DNA of 64,000 nucleotides from positions 103,672,469 through 103,736,468 of the forward strand of contig NC_134574.1 of NCBI RefSeq assembly GCF_050947875.1. The letters are read 5' to 3'. Positions within the stretch are counted from its first letter, which is position 1. Every line of letters begins with the position of its first letter. The notes under the pieces are model-generated. The model saw nothing but the letters and a program-made list of their open reading frames with translations, was not told the DNA's origin and made no database searches. Shown here in pieces: positions 34,027-45,497 of this stretch. The position numbers were made by a program, and so were the translations under genes. The DNA is from Dermacentor variabilis (lineage: Eukaryota; Arthropoda; Arachnida; Ixodida; Ixodidae).

Positions 34027-34977
34027 TCAAAGCAAACCGGCGGCGTGAAGGCCGGCGACAGTGGCCAGGAGCAGCGCCACCCGGAAGCGTCTGGCTGCCT
34101 CTGCGGAGTCTAGCCCTCTTGAAGGCGCAGATAACGCAGAGGCTGGCTGGCACGGAACGAGACGTATGCGCTGCAGCAGCGCGCAGCGACGCGGGTGCTT
34201 CCTCTGCAGCCACAAGCAGCGGCAGTCGCGAGCGCCTCGATGTTGGAAGCAGCCGGTTCGAAGCACGAGGGCAGACGACGCGCTGACGGAGACAGAATGG
34301 GACATCTTGTCGGGTCCCGAAACAAACAACAAAAGCCGTGGCGTCGTCTCCAATCCAAGCGTTCCGGCACCCTGTGTAGTCTGGTTGTCTTCTAGCCTTG
34401 GCTTCCTCTCGCGCCTCTTGAAGATCTCGCCCGGAAAGACGGTAACGCGTTCTGCAGAGTTGGCGACACCCGCAGCGTCTGGAGCTTTTTTGGTCGCAAA
34501 CGGCATCCGAGACCTGTCGCGTAGCCGAAGAAAGCCCCACTGCACGGAGGGTGAGTCGGTCATGTGATGAGGTGTCTCATAGAGGCCACTTTCTAGAGGC
34601 GAATGCAGGTTCTTTTTCATGAAGCATAACTGTGGGTCGGTGAGGCTCTGAAAACAGCGTGGTAGCTTGTACGGCGAGGGTGGCACTCTCACTCTAGCTT
34701 GGCGTTGAGTGCCCTCAAGTTGCGAGCCGTTGCCGTGGAAAACGGGTTTCATCCACAAAAGCAGCGACGAAATCTCGAACCCAAATCTGCTGCCGTAGGC
34801 TGGCTTCTTGGCACCCGCGATATTTGTCCCCCATTGTCCAGGGTAACGCCGTCGGCAGCTCCGGAATCCGGCCACCGCCCACAGCTGGCTCCGAGCGATG
34901 TGGCGCCGGATCTTTAAGCGCGAACATCGAGGCAAGCTACAGCCTCGACGCAATCGTTTGATGTTGCCTGGATTCAT
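34027..34977 (-). CDS. G6: G-family member, 316-codon ORF
   Basis: Product unknown; near-identical partner of G2 in the next unit (about a dozen amino-acid differences over 316). ATG 34977 (M-N-P-G). Upstream conserved block 35232-35261; AATAAA on the minus strand at 33842-33847. It contains RRHIARSQLWAVAGFRSCRR and CFMKKNLHSPLESGLYET like G2. That G2 and G6 are closer to each other than either is to G10, although the neighbouring mariner copies show the reverse pattern, indicates exchange within the array. Confidence 0.45.
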   Translation of the reverse strand: MNPGNIKRLRRGCSLPRCSRLKIRRHIARSQLWAVAGFRSCRRRYPGQWGTNIAGAKKPAYGSRFGFEISSLLLWMKPVFHGNGSQLEGTQRQARVRVPPSPYKLPRCFQSLTDPQLCFMKKNLHSPLESGLYETPHHMTDSPSVQWGFLRLRDRSRMPFATKKAPDAAGVANSAERVTVFPGEIFKRRERKPRLEDNQTTQGAGTLGLETTPRLLLFVSGPDKMSHSVSVSASSALVLRTGCFQHRGARDCRCLWLQRKHPRRCALLQRIRLVPCQPASALSAPSRGLDSAEAARRFRVALLLATVAGLHAAGLL

Positions 34978-35559
34978 GGCTTATTGCCCAGTGGTTCGTT
35001 TTCTTGCAAGCCGTGGCAGGCAATAGGGAACAAAGCTTTGCAGCGGAAGACGTCTAGCCTAGCTGCTTGAACGTGATGATCGCTTAAGGATCCCGTCCGC
35101 TGGCGGTTGCAAGGCCTTTATAGCGTCCTCCTGATCGTGAAGCTGGTCGGAGAGCCTTGTTCATACGCCACGTCGACGGCAGGCCTGAAGTATCCAGTGG
35201 GCTTCGGCAAGTGGCACGCAGTCAAGAGGGACGGTGACAGCGAAGCGAAATCGAACGTCTTGAGGTCGAGGCCACGTTCACGCGCACATGACGATGATGA
35301 TAGTTCGCCACGGCAAGGAAAATGAGGAATTCGTGGGAACACCGTAGAGTCTGCAGGTCCATTGTTTCAATTATAAATCCATTACCGACGCAAAACGTCT
35401 GTCTGCTTAAATTTGCAAGATAATCACTTGCCTCTTTCAGTTTAATTGCTGATCTCTTGTCTTTTATGAAAATTCTCCCTCCACTATGATGTGTAACAGA
35501 AGTGTCTGCGCATACCACGCATTTGTCCAAATAACGTCAATGAATAGCGGTGCTTTGCG

Positions 35560-35560
<1 letters not shown>

Positions 35561-35643
<83 letters not shown>

Positions 35644-35665
35644 TATATTTATATATATATATATC
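35561..35665. repeat. (AT)n microsatellite
   Basis: About 100 bp of AT repeats with a few interruptions, adjoining the left SINE arm (35665-35742). Confidence 0.9.
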
Positions 35666-35742
35666 ATAAGAAGCCAACAAACACTGACACCAAGGTCAAC
35701 ATAGGGGAAATTACTTGTGCTTAATAAATGAAATGAAGAAGT

Positions 35743-37138
35743 GAGTGAGTGAGTAAAGACTTTATTTGAAAACAAGGTATTGACGGATGACCTTGGCCTG
35801 CAGGTCAGGGTCGGAGCTGAGCAACACGGCCTCCCACTGCTCAGTACTACTTATTTCGTGATTTGTGTGATTTTCGGCTGGGCACGACCACATAATATGG
35901 AATAGATCCGCTTTTTGCTTACAATGCTTACATGTATTAGGGTATTGGTCCGGGTAGTAGTAGTGATAGGCTACGGGGTTGGGGTAGGTGTTCGTCTGAA
36001 GTCGTCTCCAAGCTACTTCTTGTCGCTTGTTAAGCGATTTGTGTGCTGGCGGGTACTCTGCCCTGGCTAACCTGTAGTGCTGAGTTATTTCCTGGTAACT
36101 GACCATGCGATCCCTCCCTGACCCTAGCGTGAGCCGTCCGGGTGCTCGGTTGGCGAGTCCTCGAGCGGCGGTGTGGGCGGCATCGTTGCCGGGTAGGGAG
36201 GAGTGTGCTGGTGCCCAAATGATCTGGATTGGTCGTGGGTGTTGGTTTGTGTCTATTATGCGTTTTACGGGAGCCGAGACCCGACCTTTCGCAAAATTGC
36301 GTACTGCTGCTCTGGAATCGCTAATAATGTAATGACAATGTGTGGAGGCTATTGCCAGAGCGATAGCCGCCTCTTCCGCTGTTTCGGAGCTTCTGGTGCG
36401 AATTGAACCACCAGCGCGTATTTGACCTGAGGAGTCCACCACTGCAAGGGACATACAGTTGCGTTCTATGTATTCTGCTGCGTCGACATAGACTACGTCT
36501 TTGAAGGAGTGGAATTTCTGATGTAGGGCTTTGGACCGCTCGGCCCTCCTTTCCTTGTTGAATTCGGGGTGCATGTTTTTAGGGAGTGGATTAATTTTGA
36601 GATGGCGCCTCTGATCGTGAGAAATGTCTACTTTAATGCTTTGCATCGACTCGTAGTTGATGCCGAGATTCTGGAGGATGTTTCGCCCGGCGGCACTCTG
36701 AGCTAGCCTTTCGTATTGAGATATAAGGTGCGCTTCTACTAGTTCATCGAGGGTGTTGTGAACACCTAGGGCTAGCAATTTAGCGTTGGCCGTTCTTATA
36801 GGTAGCCCAAGATCCTGTTTATAGGCCCTCCGGATAATCCCCTCTATTTTCTCTCTCTCAGCCGCTTTGAGGCAGAGGTACGGGGTGATGTAGGTGATGC
36901 GGCTGAGAACGAAGGCTTGTACCAACCTTATGAGGTTGGTTTCTTTCATGCCAGAGTGTCGGTTGGCAATTCTTGAAATGAGTCGCATCGTCTGCTGAAC
37001 GCATGCTTCCAGTTTATGAATTGTGTTGCCGTTGCGCCCGTGAGCTTGCATGAAGAGGCCTAGTACACGGATGGTGGTCACCACCGGGATCGCGCCTCCT
37101 CCGGCTCGCACAGTGATTTCTGGGGATGGCGCAGTGGA
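35743..37138 (-). mobile_element. 5'-truncated I-type LINE: RT thumb, RNase H, Cys/His tail
   Basis: One uninterrupted minus-strand frame from about 37135 to the stop at 35762 (over 450 codons), 5'-truncated without its own ATG. Order: end of RT (EITVRAGG, IRVLGLFM), connection, RNase H (YVDAAEYIERN with first Asp, SSETAEEAAIALAI with Glu, YIISDSRAAV with Asp, APAHSSLPGNDAAH), then a tail CKHCKQKADLFHIMWSCPAE and TEQWEAVLLSSDP. The stop TAA lies inside the AAATAAAG poly(A) signal, giving almost no 3' UTR, followed by an (ACTC)n tail. It is inserted into the left arm of the SINE palindrome and is absent from units 1 and 3, so it is a young insertion. Confidence 0.85.
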
Positions 37139-37154
37139 AATTAATGGAAACAGC

Positions 37155-37352
37155 GCCGCGGTAGCTCAATTGGTAGAGCATCGCACGCGAAACGCGAAGG
37201 TTGTGGGTTCGGGTCCCACCTGCGGCAAGTTGTTCTTTCATCCACTTTAATTTCCATTAATTGATCGTTTCTTCATTTCATTTCATTTATTAAGCACAAG
37301 TAATTTCCCCTATGTTGCCCTTGGTGTCAGTGTTTGTTGGCTTCTTATGATA
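37155..37352 (+). mobile_element. tRNA-SINE, unit 2 copy
   Basis: tRNA-like head 37155-37227 (one mismatch A31-C39 in the anticodon stem), then the SINE body to TTCTTATGATATGAC. The left inverted arm is separated from it by the LINE at 35743-37138. Confidence 0.7.
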
Positions 37353-37396
37353 TGACTTACAAAAATCGGGCCCCTCGGTTAACCCCCTTTCTTCTC

Positions 37397-37572
<176 letters not shown>

Positions 37573-38060
37573 CCATCAGCCTGCCTTCAGACATAATAAA
37601 TGCGTGGTTCATTCATCGAGTTTTGTTACCGCTATTGATGTGCCGTGCATGTAGGCTAAGAGTTGAATATCAAATTTTATGTGTTATCGCCTTAATTCGC
37701 GCGCACGCTCACGGTGGGTTGCCATTTGCGCTATGGTATCCAGCTGCGCCTGTTTTGAGTCGATGGAAAAGTAATGACTGGGAGAGGGGCCTCATCACGC
37801 CGTGATGAATGTGCTCAGTCTAGTTCCACGCACTATTTTCAGCGTGAGCCGGTGAAAGTGAGCCTCGTGGGGGCATTCGTGGCTGCTGCAGAGATCGTAC
37901 AATCTCGTCTATCGTCTCCGGACGGGCTCTTCCATTTTGAGAGGCAATTCTTCGTTTCAGTTGCAGGGTCGATATTGATGCCTTTTCCTGATTCTTCATA
38001 ACCAGCTGAATCCCGTTCCAGAATGGTTAACGTCGAGACTAACGATACGTACCACTTCTA

Positions 38061-38181
38061 CACTGTAAAATAATTTACACCCTGAAAAGTGAAAAAGGGC
38101 GTAAATGTATCTATAACTGACACCCTTGGGGTGTTATCTATGTAAGCGACACCCGATGGGTGTGAGTTACAGACACATTTA
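38061..38181. mobile_element. MITE copy 2, left part (split by CR1-like LINE)
   Basis: The first 121 bp of the foldback MITE. The remaining right end lies at 42686-42731. The 6-bp CATTTA at 38176-38181 and 42685-42690 is the probable target-site duplication of the LINE. Confidence 0.8.
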
Positions 38182-38656
38182 TTTATTTATTTAAAATACC
38201 TTACAGGCCCTATGCGGGCATTGTGTAAGGGGGGTACAAAATCAAGGGGGAAAAGAAAGAGTAAACAGCCTTCTAAAGTGTAATACAAAAGATACGCCTC
38301 AATGCAGGGCTCATTACTACCAAAAACATGTAAAAGGAACAACTGAAGTAATGAAGGGCCACAAAGGTACGCTTAAGGAAATAACACGAGTAAAACTCAA
38401 AGTAAGGTACTAATACTATAAAGTAAAATACACGACAAATGAACATATCAGGGAGTACAATTCTTGAAGGGATATTTAGGGAAATAGACGCAAAAAAAGC
38501 TATAATATATACAAGGCATACAAGTGAACACGTGGCGCAGCATAAAATAGCAATTCATAGGAGCGAGATAGCAATGCATCAATAAAAAAAAATCACAAGA
38601 AATTCGAAGCACATTGCCAAGGGTAAGAAACAAGATAAAGTGATTTGTAAGTGCTA

Positions 38657-41488
38657 TTATGAAAAATGCTCGTGTAGGAGATGACGAAATTTTTCTTGAT
38701 CTGACTCGGAAGCAATGTGATCAGGCAGATTGTTCCACAAGCGAATGGCCGTAGGGAGCGCGGAAAAGTTAAAAGCATGTGTCGTACCGTACATGCGCGC
38801 AAAACTGAAGTGGTTATTCAATCGGCGAGACGTGTTCGAGGCGATCTGGATATGTAGTGTGGATTGTGCGGCATTGTAAACATATTTGTGAAACAGGGAT
38901 AACAGAGCGATATTACGGCGAAGAACTAAAGGCTGTATGGAATGATCGAGTTTCATTTGCGTTACGCTGGAGTGATGGCTATAATTACGTGTAATGAAAC
39001 GGGCAGCTCGGTTTTGGACTGATTCAAGCATGTCGATTAAGTATGTAAGATGCGGGGACCAAATGGATGATGCATACTCGAGCTGTGGACGAACAAATGT
39101 CTGATAAGCCAATTTGCGAATGTTGGAAGGTGAATTACCCAGATTACGACGTAGGTAACCCAAAGTCCTTGAAGCTTTTGCGCAAACGGCTGCAATGTGG
39201 TCTGTCCAGGAGAGGTTTTCGGTTAGGTGAACACCCAAATATTTATACGATACTGTATGTAACAATTGTTTATTATTGACGTTGTATAAAAAATGTGAGT
39301 TGTCACGCTTACGACTAAAAGAAATTACCTGACATTTTGATACATTTAAAGCTATTAACCAGGTGTTACACCAATTATGAATTAGGCTAAGGTCATTTTG
39401 AAGGGCCAGGTGGGCGTCAGTACTATTAATTGATCTGTAAATAATGCAGTCGTCAGCGAAAATACGTAAGTGAGAAGAAACATTAAGTGGCAAATCATTT
39501 ATGTAAATTAGGAAGAGTAAAGGGCCCAAAACGCTGCCCTGAGGCACACCAGAAGTAACGTAAGTAGGAGACGAAGCGATATTGTTAACTACTGTGAACT
39601 GTTGACGATTCGAAAGAAAATTACGAAGCCATGTTAGAGTGAAGGAGTCAATTCGAAGTGCAGTTAATTTTGCAATAAGGCGACAATGAGCTACACGATC
39701 AAATGCTTTGGAAAAGTCAAGAAAAATGCAATCGGTCTGCTGGTTATTGTTCATGTTAAGGTGCAGGTCAGTCGTGAATTCGAGTAACTGTGTCTCACAT
39801 GATAATCCTTTCCTGAAACCATGTTGATGGCGAAAAAAGAAATTATTGGACTCTAGGTGATTATAAATATGAGAAGCTATTATATGCTCGAGCATCTTGC
39901 AGCAAATGCAGGTCAATGAAATGGGACGGTAATTTTCCGGGGAGTTTTTATTCCTAGTTTTAAATATGGGTATAATTTTGGCCATTTTCCAGTCATTGGG
40001 CAGCTGTCCCGATGACAAAGACTGCTTGAATATATGGTACAGAATGTTACTGGATATAGAAATGGTATTTTTTAATATCTTGGAACTAATATTATCAATA
40101 CCAGATGAAGTAGATAACTTCAAATTATTATTAATAAGACATGCAACTCCCTCCACCGAGATTTCAATACCTTCCATGAATTGCCAGTCATAATCAGCAA
40201 CATCAGGTACATTGGTATGATCCTCGCGGCTGAAAATCGATGAAAAAAACGTATTAAACGCAGAGGGGCATTCATTGTCAGAGAGAGGAGTATTTGTATC
40301 GCTATGTAAGGCTATCCGGTTTGAGTCACGGTCAGGTGATATAACCCGCCAAAACTTTTTCGGATTCGAATGTAAGAGAGAAGGTAAATCTGTGGAGAAA
40401 TATTTATCTTTAGCTGCAGCTAAGGCGGAACAGTACGTTTTTAAGCAAATCCTGTACCTTTCCCACGAAGGAGCATTATTGACGCGTTTAGCGGTATTCT
40501 ACAGACGTTTCTTTTTATTCCTGAGCTTACGTAGGGCCTTAGTAAACCAAGGATTTGTTTTGTCATTTGTTATCGAGATCAACGGGATATATTTGTTAAT
40601 TAGAGCAGACATTTTATTCTTGAAACATACCCAGTTATCTTCCACCGAGCGACTATAAAAAGAAGGAAGTAGCGTGCGGTTGAAAAATACTTCAAGTTCA
40701 TCGTTTATTTTAGAGTAGTTTGCTTTGTTATAATCACGTATTATTTTCTTTGAGATCCCTGAAAAGGGTAGTGGAACACTGATTGTTACCTGAAGTAGAT
40801 CGTGATCACTAAAGCCGTTTAGATGAATTACGGATTCAATCGTTTCAGGAGTGTTGGTGAGTATAAGGTCTAGAATGTTAGTACCACGGGTAGGTTTGTT
40901 AACCACCTGGAATAGGTTAAGATCTAAAGTTAAGTTAAGAAAATCCACTGATGTTCGACAGGATGATGATAGATTACTCCAATTTATGAGCGGAAAGTTA
41001 AAATCACCGAATAAGTAAACAGAATGCGCTGGACAGAGCTGGAGGGCCGTGTTTATGCTATTGCGTAGTTCTGTAACGAAAGAAGTGCTGTAGTCAGGTG
41101 GACGGTAACAGGCACCTACCAGTAGTTTGGTCGTATTTATGATTAGTTCAACCCACACAATTTCAAGAGATGAGTTCGAGTCGATAATAAGAGAAGATAA
41201 TGATTTTTTAACACCGAGCAGAACGCCACCGCCTCTCTTGCTAGTTCGATCTTTGCGGTAAATATTATAAGAATGGTTATCAGGAAGAATTTCGTCGTCT
41301 GTAATGTCAGGATTTAGCCAAGTTTCGGTAAGAACAAGAATATTAGATTCGTTATCGTCAAGCAGGGAGCAAACTAATTCGCGCTTGGGCATGATGCTTC
41401 GTATGTTTGCGTAAGATAGTGTCAACAAAGACCCAGTGATAGGTAGCTTTGACTGTGGAAGAGCCCGTGGGCAAGTGCTTATGTCTAG
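38657..41488 (-). pseudogene. CR1-like ORF2: APE endonuclease and reverse transcriptase, one nonsense
   Basis: One frame from just after the ORF1 stop to 38657, interrupted only by TAG at 40499-40501. Endonuclease: SYANIRSIMPK, VLTETWLNPD, CYRPPDYS, YLFGDFNFPLINW, GFSDHDLLQVTI. RT: SSGIDNISSKIL, ENYRPISLTCICCKMLEHI, QHGFRKGLSCETQL, IFLDFSKAFDRVAH, TSGVPQGSVLGPLLFLIYIN, IFADDCIIY (F in place of the usual Y of YADD), YKYLGVHLTENLSW, and a C-terminal SIWSPHLTY...QNRAARFI region. About 940 codons in total. The first ATG (41392) lies inside the NIRSIM motif, so initiation is not obvious. RNA copying would occur at the nick made by the endonuclease (known for the family). Confidence 0.85.
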
Positions 41489-42257
41489 CTATCTTTGCGA
41501 CATGACAACGGTATCAGTGACTTTGTCGTACGTGTAAGTCTGGTTATTTATAAGCAGCCGATCTACTGACAGCTTAAAAGACACATTTTGAGGTTTCGCG
41601 AAGTCAAGCAGCTTTCTTCTAGCTTGTCGCGTAGCTGGCGAGAAATCTTCAGCGATTGAATATTCTAAGCCTTTTAATTTGTGTGCAGATGACAAGATGC
41701 GTTGCTTGTCTTTAAAAAAAGTTAGTTTAGCTATTATAGGTCTGTTCTTTCCTTCTTGGTATTTCCCAAGCCTATGTACGCGTTCAAATTGCGAACTGAT
41801 TGTTGCAATTTGCAGTTTTTCAGAGCACAGTTTTATGACTTTCTTTTCAGGGGTAGCCCTGTCTTCTTTAGGGTCATCTTATATCCCGAAAAACAGCAAA
41901 TTACTTCGTCTGAGCCTGTTTTCTGCGTCCTCACATCTTGAAGTTATTCTTTGCAGCTGATCTGAGACATCACGTAAAGTCTTACTCCATTTTTCCTTCA
42001 CGCCTGAGTCTGCAACGCTTTCTGAGGAAGTGGCTAACTCAAGCGCCGCAACCCTGGCTGTTAGAATGACGAGTTCATTATCAGTGGCAGCTTGTTTGTC
42101 CTTTGCGCTTTTTAATTCCGCCAAAAGCGCCTCTTGTGCGGCCTCTAGTTTCTGTATCGCCTCAAGAGCGGAGGCAAATGCATCTGCCTCAGCTTTTTTA
42201 CATTGGACCTGGGTTCGACTCAACGTCGCCAGAAAGCAAGAGGAGCAACTCAAACAT
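41489..42257 (-). pseudogene. CR1-like ORF1 with N-terminal 2A-type peptide
   Basis: ATG 42257 opens MFELLLLLSGDVESNPGP, an 18-residue sequence with a perfect 2A motif (D-V-E-x-N-P-G-P), then ATG and TAA. A 1-base shift at the A-run near 42195 restores the frame of the main ORF1 body: CKKAEADAFASALEAIQKLE and following coiled coil (to about 41920), RLRRSNLLFFGI, an in-frame TAA (41879-41881), ISSQFERVHRLGKYQ, NRPIIAKLTFFKDKQRIL, EDFSPATRQARRKLLDFA, and a stop TAG at 41489-41491. The coiled coil plus RRM/CTD-like end is typical of RNA-binding ORF1 proteins. 2A sequences cause ribosomal skipping at G-P and are known at ORF1 starts of some CR1-type elements. Confidence 0.8.
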
Positions 42258-42384
42258 TGCAGAGTAGAGCGAACACAGAAGTAAATTAGAGCGCTTTGAA
42301 ACATCAATCCACTCAACTGGGCACGACACCGCGATCAAACAGCAGTTGTTACTCCTAATGCATGAAGCACACCGCACGTAACTA

Positions 42385-42684
42385 ACCTGCAATAGCAGTA
42401 GCTATGTACGCTGCATACTCGATGCGGTGCCGTGCCCGAAGTGGACGCTTGCTGGCTGGCTTTTAAGTCCTCTTCCGGTGGTGTCCGTTGTAGTACCCAA
42501 TCGCCGTTGCCAGATGTGCGCGAAGGTCTTGTCTGGATTCGGCGCTGCGATTACCAAGGCAAGCCGAGGTGGTGTCGCGTCATCGGTGCGCAGTCTGCAC
42601 GTGCCGGGAAGTGCTGAGCAAACGGCCCAAGTGAAGGTCACCTGCAATAGCAGTAGCTCAGTACGCTGCATACTCGATGCGGTG
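42385..42684 (-). promoter_or_regulatory. LINE 5' UTR with duplicated monomer end
   Basis: A 46-bp sequence beginning ACCTGCAATAGCAGTAGCT occurs at 42385-42430 and again at 42640-42685, 255 bp apart, differing by one or two bases. The element starts with one monomer end, as in LINEs whose 5' UTR consists of tandem promoter monomers. The interval is GC-rich, as expected of an internal pol II promoter (inference). Confidence 0.6.
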
Positions 42685-42869
42685 CATTTACACCATTTTT
42701 CACTTTTCAGGGTGTAAATTATTTTACAGTGTACTTCAGGCAACGGGGCACCTCACGTGAAGGTGTGGAAAATTAACTTGAAGTACGCATTCTGGACCAG
42801 AATTGCTGGCTACTTGGGTAACGCGATGGGCCTATATTATCTAACACGTAACCGTCGCCCGGACTTTGC

Positions 42870-43590
42870 AAATGCAAGGTTATGACCTCGGCAATATTGC
42901 ACTAGAGTGAAAGCCATCTCCATCTGACGAAAAAACTGATGATGTCTAATAAATAATCTTGTGATTCTTTGCACAAAATTTTCAACATGGACGAAGTGGT
43001 ACTGTCGGGGTACGGAGCCGCTGATGGGAAGCTTTGTAAAACATCTGATAATTGAGACTTGGAGATTTCCGTGAAATCTTCGTTAGTTGGTGACAACAAC
43101 GGAGGTAATGGAAGTTGGGATAAAATCCAAGTTCTAACCCTCTAGCGATTACCTCCAATGAATCCTTTGTTTCTTCGTGACACAAAACTGCGCATTCTGC
43201 ATTTATCGGCCGCGGAATCACTTTCTTGGCGCGCAGAAATCTATACAGTGTGCGTTTATTATTTGATTTAGAAAGAAATTCGAAATGCTGAATGTCGTAC
43301 TCATCCTTTCCCTTCAATACTGTACGTATGAAAGTACCTGCAAATAATTTATAGTCAATCCAATTTTGACAGTTTTAATCATGAAATAGTTTCTGCCAAG
43401 CTGCGTTCCTTCGCCTGTAGTCATGCGAACAATCGTTATTCCACCAAAAAGAAGAATTCTTTTTAACTGATTGTGCCAGAAATTCAGGTTTTTCCCGGGA
43501 CTCTCTTAAAGCACAACAAATGCCAAAGGAGGATCGCAAAGAATGTTGAAATTTATTTAACTGATTGTGCCACAGATTCAGGTTTTTCAC
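42870..43590 (-). mobile_element. LINE linker/RT fragment, unit 3
   Basis: Same fragment as 16950-17670: KNSSFWWNNDCSHDYRRR, KGKDEYDIQHFEFLSKSN, RAKKVIPRPINAECAVLCHE, SQLSDVLQSFPSAAPYPDST. The KGKDEYD frame stays open to KISRKS near 43060 before shifting. It also has the 95-bp internal duplication. Confidence 0.65.
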
Positions 43591-44588
43591 GGGACTCTCT
43601 TAAAGCCCAACAAATGCCCAATGCTTTCGATCTGAAACTAGCATCAATCTGTCAGAGGCGCCAATGAGGATCGCAAGGAATTTTGAAATTCACGGTTATT
43701 TTCAAAGTACGCGTATTAGAAACTGAGGAGGTTACTGGACGTATAATATCAAAAATGACCGGCATGGGGTCTATTTGTCACATAATCAACAGTCGACCAG
43801 GCGGACAAGGACATGGTTTAGCTTGCGAAAGTTAAGGCTAGGGTAGCAGCAGCCTCCTCTGACGAAAGTAGGTCATCCTGAATTTACACTCGTGAGGTTG
43901 TTGACCTGGGACAAATTCCACAAGCAAGTTCCGCGCACTCGACTGCACCGCACCTCTGAATGACAGCAGGCGTAAGGGAAATCGTCGGCAGAGGATGCGC
44001 ACCTTATCCAGACGCTTTGCGCTTGGGCGGCCAAGGTTTTTTTCGGGAAAGGTAGCAGATATTTGCATAAATTTAGATATTTCGGGTCTTCCTTTTACTA
44101 ATGATTATTTTCAAATGATAGCCGCTGTCGCGGTTCCCAACACTCATTCTGTCGTTATAGTGTTGATACAAAAATGTCTCCCTTTCCACTTTCTTTTCAG
44201 CAAATCAAGCTTCCCTCAATGTCCCCCTTATACACCATCATCATCATCGTCACCTCCAGCTGCGTTCTTTCCCCTAATGGTGCTCGCGATCGTGCCACGA
44301 GACGTTCCATTTCGCTTCGCTGTCATCGCCTCTCCCGACTGCGTGGCACATGTAGCACAAGGTCACCGAGGACGGCAAGCCAGCCGCTCTCGTCACGTCT
44401 GAACGAGTCGCCACAGTAGGGCCGATAGCACGCTGTAACAGCCTGCACTCACCAACACCAGCGGACGGCGTCACCACGTAATCGCCACGCTTGATCAGCC
44501 ACGCTTAAAGGACGTCCACCGCCGGCAAGTCGTGTTCACGGACCCACTGTGCTCACACGAGAACACGCCAGCAAGTAAGCGATCCTCC

Positions 44589-45497
44589 ATGAAGACCGGT
44601 GGCCTTAAGTGGTTGCCATGGAACTCGAGCCTTCCTCAGGGTCCGCGGCCGAAGATCCAATGCCGTACCACTTGGCGCCAGCTGTGGGTGTTCGCGGGAT
44701 TCCGAAGCTGCCGACGGCGTTACCCTGGGCGCTACCCTCAGAGGCCCGCACCGTTGCGGTTCACCATGAAAGGAAGAACGCAGTGGCCTCTGCAACCTGG
44801 CATGTACGGGACACCTCAGCAGACGACCGACTCGACACGCGGCTTTTCTCAAGCAGCGTTGCGAAGGCGACAAGCATCGGACGCCGCGACTGGCCGATTG
44901 ATCTGCGTCGAGTCACGGTACGCCAAACGAATTCCCGATTGTAGACGCGTCCCTGCCTTGCCGAGTGAGATTACCGAATCGCCTAGAGCAAACGAACGCA
45001 AGAAGCATCCGAGACTGCCCAGGAAGCCAGAACGCGTCGACCTCAGAGGACGCGTTCGTCTGCTTCGGGGCACGACGACGAGATTCATCCCGTCTGTCTC
45101 CGCCAGCGCGTCGGCTGCCCTCGCGCGTCGAACCGGCCATTCCCAACTGGACCGCTGGCGATTTGCAGTCGCTCGAGCTCGCAGCTCCGGAGGAAGTGCC
45201 CGCGTTGCTTCGCGCTTCTACAACGGATGCGTCGCGACATCCCAGCGTCTGGGCCTTCGAGTGCGCGAAACTCTGCACAAGTCGCCAAACGCCGTCATGT
45301 CTGGCCGCTTTTGGCCAATGCTGTTGGAGGATCCGGAAGTGGTTTCGTGCATCGCTGACCCACCACACGAAACCAGGAACGAGCTGGGACGAGGCTGCGT
45401 CCTGCGGTGCACGACAGACTCGTCCTCGGACTATCAGCTCCCGGGCGAAGCAGGTCTTCGTCGGACGCCCTCGAATGCCTGCGCGCTGCAGCTCTAA
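44589..45497 (+). CDS. G7: G-family member, 302-codon ORF
   Basis: Product unknown; copy of G3 in the next unit, same length and same stop. ATG 44589 (M-K-T-G). RPKIQCRTTWRQLWVFAGF, CRRRYPGRYPQRPAPLRFTM, GMYGTPQQTTDSTRGF and RVRETLHKSPN are visible. Upstream block 44299-44329; AATAAA 45697-45702 followed by TTGCTTGCGTAGCACATGCG. Differences from G3 are scattered substitutions without stops. Confidence 0.45.
   Translation: MKTGGLKWLPWNSSLPQGPRPKIQCRTTWRQLWVFAGFRSCRRRYPGRYPQRPAPLRFTMKGRTQWPLQPGMYGTPQQTTDSTRGFSQAALRRRQASDAATGRLICVESRYAKRIPDCRRVPALPSEITESPRANERKKHPRLPRKPERVDLRGRVRLLRGTTTRFIPSVSASASAALARRTGHSQLDRWRFAVARARSSGGSARVASRFYNGCVATSQRLGLRVRETLHKSPNAVMSGRFWPMLLEDPEVVSCIADPPHETRNELGRGCVLRCTTDSSSDYQLPGEAGLRRTPSNACALQL

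Larger units (their letters stand above)
38182..42684 (-). mobile_element. Near-complete CR1/L2-type LINE
   Basis: 4.5-kb non-LTR retrotransposon on the minus strand inserted in the MITE. Order: 5' UTR with a duplicated monomer end (42385-42684), ORF1 with N-terminal 2A peptide, ORF2 with APE endonuclease and RT but no RNase H, 3' UTR, and an (AAAT)n tail at 38182-38192. Only a handful of lesions separate it from an intact element: a frameshift after the 2A, TAA at 41879-41881, and TAG at 40499-40501. It is present only in unit 2, hence younger than the unit 2/unit 3 split or lost from unit 3. Confidence 0.85.
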
